Of a stretch of DNA of 44,940 nt, positions 33,222 through 39,574 are shown piece after piece (the stretch's first letter is position 1; every line of letters starts with the position of its first letter). The position numbers were made by a program, and so were the translations under genes. The stretch comes from Candidatus Cloacimonadota bacterium. Lineage in GTDB: Bacteria; Cloacimonadota; Cloacimonadia; Cloacimonadales; Cloacimonadaceae. The stretch covers positions 1 to 44,940 of the forward strand of contig JAKQWO010000081.1 in NCBI GenBank assembly GCA_029561955.1, given 5' to 3'. A model generated the notes under the pieces. That model was not told the DNA's origin. It did no database searches and was given only the letters and a program-made list of their open reading frames with translations.

Positions 33222-34346
33222 ATGAGAAAGTTTAAAATGTTACTGATGATAAGCCTGTTGATAACTCTTGCCCAGGGCATGCTTTGGGCGGATATCAACG
33301 TGAGCTTTAAAAACACCCGTAAGACGGTTTTGCTGCCAGAAACCAAGCTTGATGGTGTGAATTATGTGCGAATTGATCACTTCAATTCCACCTTCAATTC
33401 CATCACCAAGGAAGAGCGTGCAGACCAGCGTTTACACCTCTATATTGAGGGGCGGCAGTTTGTGTTTTTGATTGGCTCTTCTTTCTACACATCCACAGAT
33501 TTTTCCTGGTCTATGCACCATCCTCTGAGGCGCATCAAAGACCAGTTTTACCTACCTGCCGTATTTGTGACGGAGCATCTGCCGCTTCACTTTAAGCAGA
33601 TGGAATTCAAAAACAAGACCCTGTTTTTGCCCACACCCAAAGATAACAGCGTTAAGGTCATAGTGTTAGACCCCGGTCATGGAGGAAAAGACCCCGGCGC
33701 TGTTGGCAAAGGCAGGCTTCAGGAAAAGGTGGTAAACCTCAATGTGTGCCTGCACTTGAAACGAATGCTGGAAGAGGAACTGGGTGTGAGGGTGGTCATG
33801 ACGCGCAGCGATGATCGTTTCGTCGCCTTGAGAGATCGCACCAAGATAGCCAACGAACACAAAGCTGATCTCTTTCTCAGCGTGCATACCAATGCCGCTA
33901 AAGCTCGCTCTGCCGTCGGCATAGAGACCTATTATCTCTCCACCGCTCAGACCTCCGATGCCCGCGCTGTTGAAGCTTTGGAAAACGGTGTGGTGGAAAA
34001 GTATGAGGGTGGCGAGACAGAGATTGCCAAATATGATGCTCTCAATTTTATCCTCAGCGATTTGTGCCAAACCGAGTATCTGGAAAACTCAAACAACATG
34101 GCTTTGCTGATCCAACAAAGTCTGGTCTCCGGTACCGAAGCTTCCGATCGAGGCGTAAAACAGGCCAATTTCTATGTCTTGCGCGGCGCATTCATGCCGG
34201 CGGTGCTCATCGAAGTGGGCTTTATCAGCAATGAAAGGGAAGAGGAGCTTTTGGGCAATGCCGAATACCAAGAACGGCTGGCTCGCACTATCTTTGAAGG
34301 GGTGAAAAGGTTTAAATTCCGCTACGACCGCATCCGCAACATCTAA
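33222..34346 (+). CDS. N-acetylmuramoyl-L-alanine amidase (Amidase_3)
   Basis: A zinc amidase that cuts the bond between muramic acid and the stem peptide, in cell separation. It has 374 residues from ATG 33222; an ATG at 33210 gives four more. A signal peptide (MRKFKMLLMISLLITLAQGMLWA) comes first. The N-terminal 130 residues resemble a copper-amine-oxidase-like/AMIN-type domain (FSWSMHHPLRRIKDQFYLPA). The catalytic domain (about 145-370) shows VIVLDPGHGGKDPGAVG (His ligand), LQEKVVNLNV (Glu ligand), LFLSVHTNA (second His) and VLIEVGFISN (catalytic Glu). The M23 peptidase with LysM repeats at 8 kb is a possible functional partner. The next gene starts 13 nt downstream. Confidence 0.87.
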   Translation: MRKFKMLLMISLLITLAQGMLWADINVSFKNTRKTVLLPETKLDGVNYVRIDHFNSTFNSITKEERADQRLHLYIEGRQFVFLIGSSFYTSTDFSWSMHHPLRRIKDQFYLPAVFVTEHLPLHFKQMEFKNKTLFLPTPKDNSVKVIVLDPGHGGKDPGAVGKGRLQEKVVNLNVCLHLKRMLEEELGVRVVMTRSDDRFVALRDRTKIANEHKADLFLSVHTNAAKARSAVGIETYYLSTAQTSDARAVEALENGVVEKYEGGETEIAKYDALNFILSDLCQTEYLENSNNMALLIQQSLVSGTEASDRGVKQANFYVLRGAFMPAVLIEVGFISNEREEELLGNAEYQERLARTIFEGVKRFKFRYDRIRNI

Positions 34347-34359
34347 AAAGGATACATCT

Positions 34360-35625
34360 TTGGCGCTAAAAGTAAGAAACCTGGATCCGGAGGGGCTGGC
34401 CGCTCGTTATGGCATCACCAGCGGTGACGAGATAATCAAGATCAATGGCTACCAGATCCGCGACAGCTTCGACCTCGCCTATTGCAGCTCCGAATATCAG
34501 CTCAATATTTTGCTCAAAACTAAAGCCGGCACTCAAAAGAGAGTGAAAATCATCCGTGACTCCATGCTCTTTTTGGGCATTGAACCTGAGCCTGAGCCTA
34601 TCCGGCGCTGCAAAAACAAATGTGTCTTTTGCTTTATAGACCAGATGCCCCCAGGTCTGCGCAAAAGCCTCTACATCAAAGATGACGACTACCTGATGTC
34701 CTGGGAGCATGGCAACTATATCTCACTCACCAATCTCAGCGAAGCGGATTTCAAGCGCATTATAGACCAGCACATCAGTCCGCTCTACATCTCGGTGCAC
34801 ACCACAGATAAAGCCTTGCGCCAGAAGATGATGGGCTACCGCAATGACTTTGATGTTCTCAAAACCCTCAAGCGTCTCAGCCGCGCCGGCATCAGCTTTC
34901 ACACCCAGATCGTCTGTGTGCCCGGGATGAACGATCGAATAGAGCTGGAGCACACCATCTTAGACCTCACCCGTACGGAGCTCAACACCCTCTCCATCGG
35001 AGTGGTTCCTGTGGGCTTGACCCATTTTCGCTCTCGTCTCCCCGAGCTCAAACCCTTCGATGCCCATTCTGCCACTTTGCTTTTGAGCCTGATCGATATC
35101 CTCCGGCAAGAGACCCAATCCGACATCATCTACGCAGCAGACGAATTCTTTGTCTTGGCGGATAAAGCCTTGCCCGGTAGAGCTTACTATCAGGATTACC
35201 CTCAGGCAGAAAATGGCATCGGCCTGCTCAGCTTGCTGCGTGCCGGCTTTAGCAGACACAAGAAGGAAGTGATCCAGACTTTAGATAAACAAGGTGCAGA
35301 TTACCTCTTGCTCCATTCTCAAGCTGCCGCCAAAGAGATGCACAAGATAGCAACTCAGATCAGCTCCCAACTCTCAAAATCCACCTTGAGCGCAAAGGCT
35401 GTCAGTAACGACTTCTTTGGCCCACATGTTACCGTGAGCGGACTACTCACTGCCTCAGATATCCTCTGCCAACACGATTCCCAACCACAGCAAATCCTGA
35501 TTTTGCCCAGCAATATGTTCAATGTTGATGGCTACACTTTGGACGGCTTGGACAGGGAGACCTTAGCGCAAAAACTTGGCCGCAAGCTGTTACTATCGCA
35601 TCCTTTCTTTGAGGAGGTAGGTTGA
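34360..35625 (+). CDS. DUF512-family PDZ/radical SAM protein
   Basis: A 421-residue member of the family with an N-terminal PDZ-like domain, a radical SAM-type core and a C-terminal DUF512. PDZ is residues 1-70 (GITSGDEIIKINGYQIRD). The cluster motif is CKNKCVFCFIDQMPPGLRKS, followed by the diagnostic LYIKDDDYLMSWEHGNYISL and YISVHTTD. The DUF512 part includes AADEFFVLADKALPGRAYY and ILILPSNMFN. The biochemical role is not established. The start is TTG 34360, with AAGGA eight bases ahead and the PDZ domain beginning immediately. It lies 13 nt after the amidase. Its separation from phnD by 140 nt with a new promoter-like box suggests it ends its transcript. Confidence 0.85.
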   Translation: MALKVRNLDPEGLAARYGITSGDEIIKINGYQIRDSFDLAYCSSEYQLNILLKTKAGTQKRVKIIRDSMLFLGIEPEPEPIRRCKNKCVFCFIDQMPPGLRKSLYIKDDDYLMSWEHGNYISLTNLSEADFKRIIDQHISPLYISVHTTDKALRQKMMGYRNDFDVLKTLKRLSRAGISFHTQIVCVPGMNDRIELEHTILDLTRTELNTLSIGVVPVGLTHFRSRLPELKPFDAHSATLLLSLIDILRQETQSDIIYAADEFFVLADKALPGRAYYQDYPQAENGIGLLSLLRAGFSRHKKEVIQTLDKQGADYLLLHSQAAAKEMHKIATQISSQLSKSTLSAKAVSNDFFGPHVTVSGLLTASDILCQHDSQPQQILILPSNMFNVDGYTLDGLDRETLAQKLGRKLLLSHPFFEEVG

Positions 35626-35699
35626 TTTTGCCCATTGTTAAGCAAAACTCCGTACGGGCGGTCTCCGAACAGCCGCAGTCCATGTTAAGTAAAATTCAT

Positions 35700-35728
35700 T
35701 TGACCTATTCAATCACTTAGATTCTGAT
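35700..35728 (+). promoter_or_regulatory. Promoter-like signal for phnD
   Basis: TTGACC (35700-35705), a 17-nt spacer, TCTGAT (35723-35728), 37 nt ahead of the phnD start. A fragment with CCGTACGGGCGGTC (35651-35664) just upstream belongs to the dispersed hairpin repeat vocabulary. Confidence 0.4.
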
Positions 35729-35765
35729 GACCCGATAGATAAAGTTTCTTAAGGAGAAGATCAAA

Positions 35766-36695
35766 ATGAGACGTCCCCTGACGATTATCATGATCCTTTT
35801 TATACTGTTTAGCTTAGGCTGCGTCAACGAATCCAGCCGCATCGAAAAAGCCAACAAAGATTTGGGTAGCAAACGCAACCCCATCAAGATGTATTTTGTT
35901 CCCTCTTTGGAAGCCGGCAAGGTGGTAGCCAGCGGTGAAGCCATCGCCCGTGCTTTGGAAAAGGAAACCGGCTACCACTTCAAAGTGGCAGTTCCCACCA
36001 GCTATGCCGCTGTGATCGAAGCCTTAGGGAACTATCAGGCAGACATCGCCTGGTTGCCCACTTTTGCCTATGTGTTGGCCAAAGAAAAGTATGATGCCCA
36101 AGTGAAGTTTATGACTGTGCGCAACGGCCTGAAGATGTATAGAGGCCAGTTCATTGCCCGTGCAAACGACAACATCAAAGGCATTGAAGATATGCAGGGC
36201 AAGGTGATAGCCTACACGGACGCCGCTTCCACCTCCGGATACATCTATCCCTCCGCCATGCTCAAAGCGAAGGGGATCCAGCCTTCCCAGGCACGCTTTA
36301 CCGGCTCTCACAACGCCGCCATCTTGGCCGTCTATAGTGGCACTGCTGACGTAGGCTGCACCTACTGGTCTCCTCCAGATAGCGCAGGAAATCCCGAAGA
36401 TGCACGTGCCAAGCTGGTGGATACGCATCCGGATGTGTTGGAAAAGGTGATCCCCGTCGCTTTCACGGATTGGATTCCCAACGATACCGTCACCTTCCGC
36501 AAAAACCTTCCCAAAGACCTGGAAGCCAAGGTCTTGGACGTGCTTTATGCTTTTTCCAAGAGCGATCACGGCAAAAAGATCATGGACGAACTCTATCAGA
36601 TTGATGGCTTGGAGCCCGCTACGGACAAGGACTACGACATCGTGCGCGAAGCGATCAAGCTGATGGGATTGGACCCCAAGACTCTTTTGAAATAG
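35766..36695 (+). CDS. phnD: PhnD-family phosphate/phosphonate-binding lipoprotein
   Basis: The extracytoplasmic ligand-binding protein of a phosphonate-, phosphite- or phosphate-type ABC importer. It has 309 residues, with a lipoprotein signal peptide ending in the lipobox LFSLGC, so it is membrane-tethered. Family marks are IKMYFVPSLEAGKVVASGEA, VAVPTSYAAVIEALG, QADIAWLPTFAYVLA, YTDAASTSGYIYPSAML and TGSHNAAILAVYSGTADVG, the last two being ligand-loop segments of PhnD. AAGGAG lies nine bases ahead of the ATG. The phnC ATPase gene follows after a repeat tract. The exact ligand is not predictable. Confidence 0.87.
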   Translation: MRRPLTIIMILFILFSLGCVNESSRIEKANKDLGSKRNPIKMYFVPSLEAGKVVASGEAIARALEKETGYHFKVAVPTSYAAVIEALGNYQADIAWLPTFAYVLAKEKYDAQVKFMTVRNGLKMYRGQFIARANDNIKGIEDMQGKVIAYTDAASTSGYIYPSAMLKAKGIQPSQARFTGSHNAAILAVYSGTADVGCTYWSPPDSAGNPEDARAKLVDTHPDVLEKVIPVAFTDWIPNDTVTFRKNLPKDLEAKVLDVLYAFSKSDHGKKIMDELYQIDGLEPATDKDYDIVREAIKLMGLDPKTLLK

Positions 36696-36743
36696 AAGAC
36701 ACTCCACCTTGAATCCGCTAACTGAAAATCCAAAATCTTGTCA

Positions 36744-36827
36744 AGCGACGGTTCAGCGACCGCTTGCTACTTGGGTCGCTTCAGCGAGCGAGCGTACATT
36801 GCGGCGGGTCGGCAACCGCCCGTACAG
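36744..36827. repeat. Degenerate hairpin repeats between phnD and phnC
   Basis: Contains GGTTCAGCGACCGC, GGGTCGCTTCAGCGAGCGAGC and GGCGGGTCGGCAACCGCCCGTAC, all variants of the 'GGTCGCT..AGCGACC' and 'GCGACCGCCCGTAC' vocabulary found in the other repeat stretches. It is open in the phnC frame (from TTG 36738) but the encoded residues are not PhnC-like. It abuts the likely phnC start. Confidence 0.7.
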
Positions 36828-37580
36828 GTGCCAGCCTTGAAGTCTCAGCTTAGAATCCGGAATCTCATCAAGAGCTACGACGGCAAATACAATGCCTTGG
36901 ACGGGGTGAGTCTGGAAGTCTATCAGGGTGACTTTGTCATCCTTTTGGGCCTCTCTGGCAGCGGCAAATCCACTTTGCTCAGATGCATCAACCGCTTGGT
37001 TGAACCCAACAGCGGTGAAATCTCCTTTGAAGACAAGGACATCATTAAACTGAAGGGGACATCGCTGCGCCACTACAGACGCGAGATAGGCATGGTGTTT
37101 CAGCAGTTTAACTTAGTCAAAAACATGAGTGTGATTGGCAATGTGCTCACCGGCCGGTTGGGCTATCGAGGTTTATTGGAAAGATACAGCACCCAAGATT
37201 GGGAAGACGCCAGGCTTAACCTTCAAAAGGTGGGCCTCAGCGGATTTGAACACCGGAAAGTGAAGCAACTATCCGGCGGCCAACAACAAAGGGTGGGTAT
37301 TGCCAGAGCCCTGATGCAAAACCCAAAGCTGATTTTGGCCGATGAACCGGTTGCCAGCCTGGATCCCGCTACCGCAGATTCCGTGATGCAATACTTAGGC
37401 AAAATCAACGCCGAAGGCATCACCGTCATCTGCAGCCTCCACTTCCTCTCTCTGGCAAAACGCTATGGAAACAGAGTCTTTGCCCTCAAAGAAGGAAAAG
37501 TAGCCTTTGAAGGTCACGTCGATGAGATTGACAACCATAAGTTTAAGCAAATCTACGGGGAAGATGCCAAAGAGATCTAG
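36828..37580 (+). CDS. phnC: PhnC-type ABC transporter ATP-binding protein
   Basis: The ATPase of the phosphonate/phosphate-type importer whose binding protein is encoded upstream. It has 250 residues from GTG 36828, or 247 from TTG 36837; both give the usual PhnC beginning (LRIRNLIKSYDGKYNALDGV). The frame is open to TTG 36738, but that stretch is repeat sequence. Motifs are Walker A GLSGSGKST, Q-loop VFQQFNLV, the PhnC-specific NVLTGRLGYRG, signature LSGGQQQRV, Walker B LILADEPVASLDP, and switch His in ICSLHFLSLA. No ribosome-binding site is visible at either start, unlike phnD. No phnE permease gene follows: the next 800 nt are repeats and then minus-strand genes. Confidence 0.87.
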   Translation: MPALKSQLRIRNLIKSYDGKYNALDGVSLEVYQGDFVILLGLSGSGKSTLLRCINRLVEPNSGEISFEDKDIIKLKGTSLRHYRREIGMVFQQFNLVKNMSVIGNVLTGRLGYRGLLERYSTQDWEDARLNLQKVGLSGFEHRKVKQLSGGQQQRVGIARALMQNPKLILADEPVASLDPATADSVMQYLGKINAEGITVICSLHFLSLAKRYGNRVFALKEGKVAFEGHVDEIDNHKFKQIYGEDAKEI

Positions 37581-37686
37581 GCTGTCGCCTCTTTGAAAAT
37601 TCTGTCCGTTTTTCAGACAGCAATTTGAGTAAAACACACCCTTAAACCTCAATAATGCAGTAGCCACAGTGTGATTCTCCCTACCT

Positions 37687-37777
37687 CTTCCTTGTTTAGC
37701 CGCCCGGTGATTACTCGGAGCCACTCGGGAAAAACCCGAATATCTGCACGGCATCACCCTGCGGGTAAGTAAGGGCG
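37687..37777. repeat. 91-bp palindromic intergenic element, copy C
   Basis: The same orientation as copy A. Left end CTTCCTTGTTTA, right end TAAGTAAGGGCG: the right terminal repeat has decayed. The core CTCGGG-AAAAA-CCCGAA has lost one pair. The flanking CCCTACCT upstream is shared with copy A, so the repeated unit is longer than the palindrome. Confidence 0.8.
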
Positions 37778-37869
37778 AAGTGGGTGACGGGGAGAAAAGC
37801 TCAACCTTAGAGAAAGAGCCTTTTGCATTATCTGGGTTAAATTACTGCCAAACTTCCGCTCGAAAGTCT

Positions 37870-38115
37870 GCAACTCCGGAGCCGAAAAAGTAGCCCTTTC
37901 TGAAAATTTTGACCTCAGCATATGGTTTTTGCAAAGGAAACAGCCCTTTTTGACCCTCCTCAAAGCCGCTGTTTATGCGGCGTCCCTGCCCCGCCCCTGC
38001 TCCGCTCTTCCTCCATCGAGCAGGAATGGTATAGGATACCAAGGGGTTACGAGTTTGGGCGGGGAAGGCGCTCAGAAAGGGGTGAACCTTTTCAAAAAGG
38101 CAAATGTTGAATCAA
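37870..38115. repeat. Dispersed repeat of about 250 bp, copy C (inverted)
   Basis: Reverse complement aligns with 3517-3770 through the shared landmarks listed for that copy, with substitutions and small indels throughout, so the two copies are not recent. No transposase remnant was recognised inside. The ends are approximate. Confidence 0.65.
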
Positions 38116-38166
38116 GTATCGGGAACTTGCAAGGAATTTTATGTCTACTAAAAAGGTAAGAGATAT

Positions 38167-38209
38167 GGCCAGCGCTGCTGGCCAAGTATGGTCGCTTGCC
38201 ATAGTGACC
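38167..38209. repeat. Paired hairpin repeat, copy in region C
   Basis: GGCCAGCGCTGCTGGCC (7-bp stem, 3-nt loop) at 38167-38183, then AAGTAT, then GGTCGCTTGCCATAGTGACC (7-bp stem with one G-T pair) at 38190-38209. It lines up with the reverse complement of 3284-3329, where the first stem has a different sequence but also pairs. Confidence 0.75.
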
Positions 38210-38400
38210 CATTTCATGTGGTTCAGCGACCGCCCGTACAAAGGTTGCTTTGGCCAAAGACCAAGCGGTTGTGGATGGCGGAGGAAAAGCTCAATCTTAG
38301 AGAAGGAGCCGATCGCATTATCTGGGGACAAAATGTAAGCAGTCCAAGCCTGAGAAGAGTCTAACCTGCTATGTCTTGTGTAGTTAACTTCCGTCCTCGC

Positions 38401-39537
38401 TCAGATGTGCTGTTGAGCTCCCACAGGCAAAGTGATGGTAAAGGTGCTTCCTTTTCCCAGTTTGGATTCCACTTCTATGTTTCCGCCCAGGTCTTTCAAG
38501 GCTCTTTTCGCCAGAACCAGCCCCATTCCGGAGCCGTTCTCATTGTTGGTGCCGCTGCGGAAGTAGTCGTTTTTCAGGGAAAATAGATTTTGGATTTTCG
38601 AGCTGGGGATCCCCACTCCATCGTCGCTCACGCTAAACTTGAGCTGCTCATCCTTCACCGTAAGATTTATCCTCACCTCCCCGCCGGGATGGGAGTATTT
38701 GATGGCGTTGCTGAGCACTACGCCCACGAGGAGAGATAGTACATCCACATCCGAATGGATCACCGCATCGGGCGGGCAATCCAGTTTAACCGTGAGCTTT
38801 TTGCTCTGCAAAAGTGGTCTGTAATGCTGTCTCAAATCTGAGATCAGGGCGTCTAAACGGATGAGTCCGGTGGTGGGATTGGCCATTTGCCGCTCGAATT
38901 TTGCCCATTTGTAGATTTCTCCCAGCATCAGGTTCATTCTATAGGATGAATTCTTGATTTGGGTGAGATAGTCCACCAACTCTTCTTTGCTGAAGCTGTC
39001 GATGTTTTGAGTCAAAAAGTTGCTCAGCGAGATGAAAGAGAGGACGGGGTCCTGCAGGTCGTGCAGAACAAAGTTGAGGAACCTGTCTTTCATCAGATTG
39101 AGATGTTCCAATTCCTCAATGCTCGCTTCCAGGCGCTTCTCCAGTTTGCGGGCACAGGAGATGTCCATGATCACGCCATGCAAAGAAGTGGTCTTGTCTT
39201 CGGGGTTTGGTATAGCTATGCCTTGTTCCCAGACCCAGCGGATGCTGCCATCCTTGTGCCTAATGCGGTAGGTGATTTGGAAGCCGGTTTGATTCTCTAT
39301 ACTTCGGTTCATGGTCTCTCTCGCCATGGCTCTATCTTCCGGCAGGATAAGCTTTTCATAGCCATCCATATCACCGTCGATAAGCTCCTGAGGCTCATAA
39401 CCGGTCACCTTTTTGCTTCCCTTGGAGACATATAGCAGGGTCAAAACATTGTCGTTGAGGCAATGATAGACCATGCCTGGCAGATTGCCCATCAGGTGGT
39501 CTAACATGTCGGGTTTGAGTCTTCTAAAATCTTCCAT
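38401..39537 (-). CDS. PAS-domain sensor histidine kinase
   Basis: A soluble-looking sensor kinase of 378 residues with no transmembrane segment. A PAS domain (about 15-125: VSKGSKKVTGYEPQELI, TYRIRHKDGSIRWVWEQGIA) is followed by a short coiled linker. The HisKA-like box is NFVLHDLQDPVLSF with phospho-acceptor His159. An HATPase domain comes last: N box VLSNAIKYSHPGG, G1 DDGVGIPSSKI, G2 GSGMGLVLAKRALKDLGG, and GSTFTITLP. I chose ATG 39537; the frame is open to TTG 39552, but GAGG there is only two bases from the TTG. The gene starts 37 nt after the endonuclease stop on the same strand and may share its transcript. No response regulator is in the window. Confidence 0.85.
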   Translation of the reverse strand: MEDFRRLKPDMLDHLMGNLPGMVYHCLNDNVLTLLYVSKGSKKVTGYEPQELIDGDMDGYEKLILPEDRAMARETMNRSIENQTGFQITYRIRHKDGSIRWVWEQGIAIPNPEDKTTSLHGVIMDISCARKLEKRLEASIEELEHLNLMKDRFLNFVLHDLQDPVLSFISLSNFLTQNIDSFSKEELVDYLTQIKNSSYRMNLMLGEIYKWAKFERQMANPTTGLIRLDALISDLRQHYRPLLQSKKLTVKLDCPPDAVIHSDVDVLSLLVGVVLSNAIKYSHPGGEVRINLTVKDEQLKFSVSDDGVGIPSSKIQNLFSLKNDYFRSGTNNENGSGMGLVLAKRALKDLGGNIEVESKLGKGSTFTITLPVGAQQHI

Positions 39538-39574
39538 AATAATACCTGTCAAGTCCTCTTAAATACTTATGTTA

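Larger units (their letters stand above)
37581..38400. other. Repeat-rich intergenic region C
   Basis: 820 nt between convergent phnC and the histidine kinase gene. It holds a small hairpin CTGTC/GACAG (about 37606-37623) that may end the phnC transcript, the 91-bp palindromic element (37687-37777), two copies of the 'AAAGCTCAA...GCATTATCTGGG' block (37791-37836, 38281-38328), an inverted copy of the 250-bp repeat (37870-38115) and paired hairpins (38167-38209). No convincing gene. Confidence 0.75.

Noticed and set aside
36738-36827. N-terminal extension of PhnC starting at TTG 36738
   Set aside because: The residues come from hairpin-repeat DNA and do not resemble the PhnC N-terminus, which begins at or just after 36828.
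37922-38159. Small frames in region C (62-76 codons) as possible peptides
   Set aside because: They lie in the 250-bp repeat, are Arg/Pro/Ser-rich, have no ribosome site, and the inverted copy at 3517-3770 does not keep the frame.
3336-38209. CRISPR array or prophage attachment sites as an explanation of the spacer repeats
   Set aside because: Copies are few, widely dispersed, in both orientations and palindromic, without regular spacers, cas genes, integrase or phage genes.
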